From: Clostridiales bacterium
GTDB lineage: Bacteria > Bacillota > Clostridia > Oscillospirales > Oscillospiraceae
Length of the DNA: 8,312 bases
Assembly (NCBI GenBank): GCA_019418525.1
Contig: DYBS01000087.1
Span: 1 to 8,312 of the forward strand
Direction of reading: 5' to 3'
Shown in pieces: positions 5,826 through 8,312 of the stretch. How positions within the stretch are numbered: the stretch's first letter is position 1; each line of letters starts with the position of its first letter. The notes beneath the pieces are model-generated. The model saw nothing but the letters and a program-made list of their open reading frames with translations. It made no database searches and was not told the DNA's origin. The position numbers and the translations under genes were made by a program.

Positions 5826-7560
5826 CGTCGTCACCTGCCTTGTTCTGAGAAGTATAGACCTCGCGGTAGATCTCGCTGCTGCGCAGGAGCTCCTCGTGGG
5901 TGCCCACCGCGCTGATGGCGCCGCCGTCCATGACGATGATGCGGTCGGCGTCCTGCACCGAGGCGATGCGCTGGGCAATGATGAGCTTGGTGGTCTCCGG
6001 GATGAACTGCCGGAAGGCCTGCCGGATGAGGGCGTCGGTGCGGGTATCCACGGCGGAGGTGGAGTCGTCCAGAATGAGGATCTTGGGCTTCTTCAGCAGG
6101 GCCCGGGCGATACACAGGCGCTGCTTCTGGCCGCCGGAGACGTTGGAGCCGCCCTGCTCGATGTAGGTGTCATACCCGGCGGGGAACTGGCGGATGAACT
6201 CGTCGGCCTGGGCCAGACGGCAGGCCTCCTCCATCTCCGCGTCGGTGGCGTCGGGGTTGCCCCAGCGCAGGTTCTCCTTGATGGTGCCGGAGAAGAGGAC
6301 GTTCTTCTGGAGGACCACGGCCACCTGGTTGCGCAGCACCTCCAGGTCGTAGTCCCGCACGTCCACGCCGCCCACCTTTACGGTGCCCTCGGTGGCGTCG
6401 TACAGGCGGGAGATGAGCTGGATGAGGGTGGACTTGGAGGAGCCGGTGCCGCCGATGACGCCGATAACCTCGCCGGAGCGGATGTGCAGGTCCACATTGG
6501 ACAGGGACATCCGGCTGGCGGTCTTGGAGTACTTGAAGCTCACATTGTCAAAGTCGATGGAGCCGTCGCGGACCTCCATGATGGGGTGCTCGGGGTTGTG
6601 GAGGGAGCTCTCCTCGCTGAGGACCTCCACGATACGCTGAGCAGACTCGGTGGCCATGGTGATCATGACGAACACCATGGAGAGCATCATCAGGCTCATG
6701 AGGATCTGGAAGCTGTACGTGATCATCGCGGACATCTGGCCCACGTCCAGATCCAGTCCCCGGGAGGTGATGACCGTATAGGAGCCGTAGGACATGACGA
6801 ACACCATGACGGTGTAGATGCAGAACTGCATCAGCGGGGAGTTGAAGGCCAGGATGCGCTCGGCCTTGGTGAAGTCGGCCTGCACGTCCTCGGCGGCCAC
6901 GCTGAACTTCTTCTTCTCATAGTCCTCCCGGACGTAGGACTTCACCACCCGCATGCCCTTGATGTTCTCCTGAACGGAGTTGTTGAGGGCGTCGTACTTC
7001 TTAAAGACCTTGCGGAAGAGGGGCATGGCCCGGCTGATGACCATGACCAGGCCAAAGACCAGGATGGGGATGACCAGCAGGAAAATGAAGGCCAACTTGC
7101 CGCCCATGTAGAAGGCCATACAGAAGGCAAAAATGAGCATAAGGGGGCAGCGGATGGCGGTGCGCACCAGCATCATGTAGGCGTTCTGCACGTTGGTCAC
7201 GTCGGTGGTCAGACGGGTGACCAGACTGGACACCGAGAATTTGTCGATGTTCTCGAAGGAATAGTCCTGAATCTTGTAGAACATATCCTTGCGCAGATTG
7301 CGGGCAAAGCCACAGCTGGCGGTGGCACAGGCGGAGCCCGCCAGAGCACCAAAGGTCAGCGACAGGGCGGCCATCACTACCAGAATGACTCCATAGCGGA
7401 AAATGACGCCCAGGGAGCAGCCGGCCTTGATCTGGTTGACCAGATTGGCGATCAGGAAGGGGATGATGCACTCCATCACCACCTCACCGGAGACCAGAAC
7501 AGGCGCGAGCAGGGAAGGTTTTTTATACTCGCGGATGCTTTTGGCCAGTACTTTTAACAT
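5812..7560 (-). CDS. ABC exporter half-transporter, degenerate-site subunit, 582 aa
   Basis: This is the partner subunit of the heterodimeric exporter. Six transmembrane helices occupy about residues 15-320 and the ATPase domain follows. Walker A is GGTGSSKST with K376, the Q-loop is LQKNVLF and the signature NVSGGQ (473-478) is intact. In Walker B (LILDDSTSAVD) the catalytic Glu is replaced by D499, and the switch His is replaced by Q530 (IAQRIAS). In known heterodimeric exporters this pattern marks the non-hydrolysing nucleotide site, paired with an altered signature in the partner, which is seen here too. The ATG at 7560 has AGGAGGT 5 nt upstream. An in-frame extension further upstream overlaps the marR coding region in another frame and is not homologous-looking. 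It lies 118 nt downstream of marR. Confidence 0.93.
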   Translation of the reverse strand: MLKVLAKSIREYKKPSLLAPVLVSGEVVMECIIPFLIANLVNQIKAGCSLGVIFRYGVILVVMAALSLTFGALAGSACATASCGFARNLRKDMFYKIQDYSFENIDKFSVSSLVTRLTTDVTNVQNAYMMLVRTAIRCPLMLIFAFCMAFYMGGKLAFIFLLVIPILVFGLVMVISRAMPLFRKVFKKYDALNNSVQENIKGMRVVKSYVREDYEKKKFSVAAEDVQADFTKAERILAFNSPLMQFCIYTVMVFVMSYGSYTVITSRGLDLDVGQMSAMITYSFQILMSLMMLSMVFVMITMATESAQRIVEVLSEESSLHNPEHPIMEVRDGSIDFDNVSFKYSKTASRMSLSNVDLHIRSGEVIGVIGGTGSSKSTLIQLISRLYDATEGTVKVGGVDVRDYDLEVLRNQVAVVLQKNVLFSGTIKENLRWGNPDATDAEMEEACRLAQADEFIRQFPAGYDTYIEQGGSNVSGGQKQRLCIARALLKKPKILILDDSTSAVDTRTDALIRQAFRQFIPETTKLIIAQRIASVQDADRIIVMDGGAISAVGTHEELLRSSEIYREVYTSQNKAGDDDVQE

Positions 7561-7579
7561 AATACCTCCTTTTATCTGA

Positions 7580-7688
7580 CCGGGCGCAGCGACGCCCGGA
7601 TACCGCCCTTGACGGCGTGCGGTGTGCCGGTGTGCCGGGTCCGCGCGGGCGGTGCGGACCAGAAACAGGGACGGACCGCTAGCGGTCC
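7580..7688 (-). repeat. Three GC-rich inverted repeats between marR and the ABC genes
   Basis: The intercistronic stretch contains a perfect 16-bp palindrome GGACCGCTAGCGGTCC (7673-7688, spanning the marR stop codon), a 7-bp stem GGTCCGC/GCGGACC (7638-7644 with 7654-7660) and a 7-bp stem CCGGGCG/CGCCCGG (7580-7586 with 7593-7599). None is followed by a T-run on the minus strand, so they are not intrinsic terminators. They may shape mRNA processing or stability, or lower read-through to adjust regulator versus exporter levels. Confidence 0.6.
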
Positions 7689-8119
7689 AGATTTTCCGAC
7701 ATTTTGGCGGCGATCTCCAGAAAACGCCGGATATCCTCGGGAGGGATGTCCTGAGCCAGAAGCGCCTCGGTCTCCCGGATGCACTCCCCCACCTGGGCGT
7801 CGATCTCCGCGGCCCGGGGGGTGGGGAGCAGGCGCTTGAGCCGGGCGTCACACGCCACGCTCTCCCGTGTGATCAACCCGTTGCGCTCGAGAAGCTGCAG
7901 AATGCCGGTGGTGGTGGAGCGGCTGAACTCAAATGCGCTCTCCACGTCCCGCTGGTAGACCGGGCCCTCCTGGCTGTGGACCAGGATATAGTGGATGACC
8001 CGGCTCTGCACCGCGGTGATGTCCAGATCCGCCAGAGTGGCGTTGAGGCGCTTTTTCACCTTCCGGGAGAGCCGGTGGATCCATGCGCCGCAGTCGTATT
8101 GCAACTGAATTTGGACCAC
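7679..8119 (-). CDS. MarR-family transcriptional regulator, 146 aa
   Basis: A winged-helix dimeric repressor type that commonly senses small lipophilic compounds and controls linked efflux genes. Helix 1 (about 8-28) is amphipathic. The winged helix-turn-helix spans about 33-98, with YQRDVESAFEFSRSTTTGIL as HTH helices and LLERNGLITRES leading into the wing, where DARLKR is the usual D-x-R wing motif. The C-terminal helix (about 105-143) completes the dimer interface. It starts with GTG at 8119, with AAGGA about 6 nt upstream; no better ATG is in frame. As first gene of the operon with the two ABC subunits, and with a palindrome over its promoter, it probably represses its own operon and is released by an exporter substrate. 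Activation cannot be excluded. Confidence 0.92.
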   Translation of the reverse strand: MVQIQLQYDCGAWIHRLSRKVKKRLNATLADLDITAVQSRVIHYILVHSQEGPVYQRDVESAFEFSRSTTTGILQLLERNGLITRESVACDARLKRLLPTPRAAEIDAQVGECIRETEALLAQDIPPEDIRRFLEIAAKMSENLDR

Positions 8120-8132
8120 CTCGTTTCCTTAT

Positions 8133-8148
8133 TGTTCGGATGCGAACA
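8133..8148. promoter_or_regulatory. Candidate operator for the MarR-family regulator
   Basis: TGTTCG-GATG-CGAACA is a perfect 6-bp inverted repeat with 4-bp spacing, the size range of MarR-family sites. It lies just downstream of the marR -10 box and over the predicted start site (about -5 to +11), an ideal position for blocking initiation. Confidence 0.65.
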
Positions 8149-8150
8149 GT

Positions 8151-8179
8151 ATGGTACCGCACTTTTTTTTCTTTGTCAA
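8151..8179 (-). promoter_or_regulatory. Sigma-A promoter of the marR-ABC operon
   Basis: On the minus strand TTGACA (8179-8174, full consensus) and TACCAT (8156-8151, 4 of 6) are separated by 17 bp with an A-rich spacer. The predicted start is near 8144, inside the palindrome, with a leader of only about 25 nt before the GTG. Confidence 0.7.
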
Positions 8180-8223
8180 GAGTATTTCCAGGGAAAAATG
8201 GAGCGGGCGGCCCCAGGTGCCAC

Positions 8224-8253
8224 TTGACAAATTCCCCCGGAATTCTTTATAGT
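8224..8253 (+). promoter_or_regulatory. Divergent rightward promoter with internal inverted repeat
   Basis: TTGACA (8224-8229) and TATAGT (8248-8253) are separated by 18 bp. The spacer holds a 6-bp inverted repeat, AATTCC-CCC-GGAATT (8230-8244), that fills it almost completely, as an operator would. This promoter is about 45 bp from the marR -35 box and points the other way, towards the start codon at 8305. Confidence 0.65.
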
Positions 8254-8304
8254 AAGGGATAGATTCTTTGCCGCACTACATTGAGAAAAGTCAGGTGAAC
8301 CGAA

Positions 8305-8312
8305 ATGAAAAC
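8305..8312 (+). CDS. Start of a rightward gene (partial, two codons visible)
   Basis: The ATG at 8305 has AGGTGA (8293-8298) 6 nt upstream and lies about 45 nt after the predicted start site of the consensus-like promoter. Only Met-Lys is visible before the window ends. Nothing can be said of its product. Confidence 0.5.

Noticed and set aside
3984..7557. Two very long plus-strand ORFs (about 640 and 590 codons) opposite the ABC genes
   Set aside because: They are antisense to clear ABC coding sequence and have His/Gly/Val/Asp/Ala-rich low-complexity composition typical of GC-rich antisense frames. No ribosome binding sites or domains are visible. They are shadows.
7561..7851. In-frame upstream extension of the first ABC gene into marR
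   Set aside because: The added residues overlap marR in another frame, are Pro/Ser/Arg-rich and do not resemble an exporter. The ATG at 7560 has an AGGAGGT ribosome binding site.

Overview
The window looks like chromosomal DNA from a fairly GC-rich Firmicute, most likely a gut member of Oscillospiraceae/Ruminococcaceae (Clostridia). I infer this from strong AGGAGG-type ribosome binding sites, sigma-A promoters of TTGACA/TATAAT type, an LCP-family cell-wall enzyme, a clostridial-style heterodimeric ABC exporter and GC-rich third codon positions. No database search was possible, so the taxon is an inference. There is no rRNA, tRNA, CRISPR array or insertion sequence in the window.

Layout, left to right. 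(1) Positions 1-30 hold the first codons of a leftward gene that runs out of the window. (2) At 222-476 there is a small rightward gene of unknown function (84 aa). (3) At 577-1611 there is a rightward LytR-CpsA-Psr (LCP) gene with its own promoter. It ends at a strong hairpin terminator (1618-1654) that it shares with the convergent operon. (4) At 1656-3863 there is a leftward tyrosine-biosynthesis operon: promoter, a 24-codon Tyr-rich leader peptide, an intrinsic terminator, DAHP synthase (aroF, type I-beta with an N-terminal ferredoxin-like regulatory domain) and prephenate dehydrogenase (tyrA). (5) At 3874-8179 there is a leftward drug-exporter-type operon: MarR-family regulator, degenerate-site ABC half-transporter, canonical-site ABC half-transporter and intrinsic terminator. 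(6) From about 8224 a divergent promoter drives a rightward gene whose start codon is at 8305.

The most interesting region is the aroF-tyrA leader. The leader ORF has a consensus Shine-Dalgarno sequence and encodes 6 Tyr in 24 residues, including three in a row. It is followed by a terminator hairpin with a U-tract just before aroF. This is the architecture of ribosome-mediated transcription attenuation, and the genes controlled are the first committed step of the aromatic pathway and the tyrosine branch enzyme. A set of mutually exclusive pairings (1:2, 2:3, 3:4) can be drawn by eye. Firmicutes usually control such genes by T-box or protein-binding systems, so a Tyr leader peptide here deserves attention.

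A second oddity lies between aroF and tyrA. The first 15 codons of tyrA are present twice, 80 bp apart, and the copies differ only at four synonymous third positions. The upstream copy opens a 27-codon ORF that begins 1 nt after the aroF stop and ends in an ATGA overlap with the tyrA start.

The exporter operon has a clear palindrome (TGTTCG-N4-CGAACA) over the predicted transcription start of the MarR gene, suggesting autoregulation. The two ABC subunits show the expected asymmetry of a heterodimeric exporter: one carries Asp/Gln in place of the catalytic Glu/switch His, and the other carries an altered signature motif.
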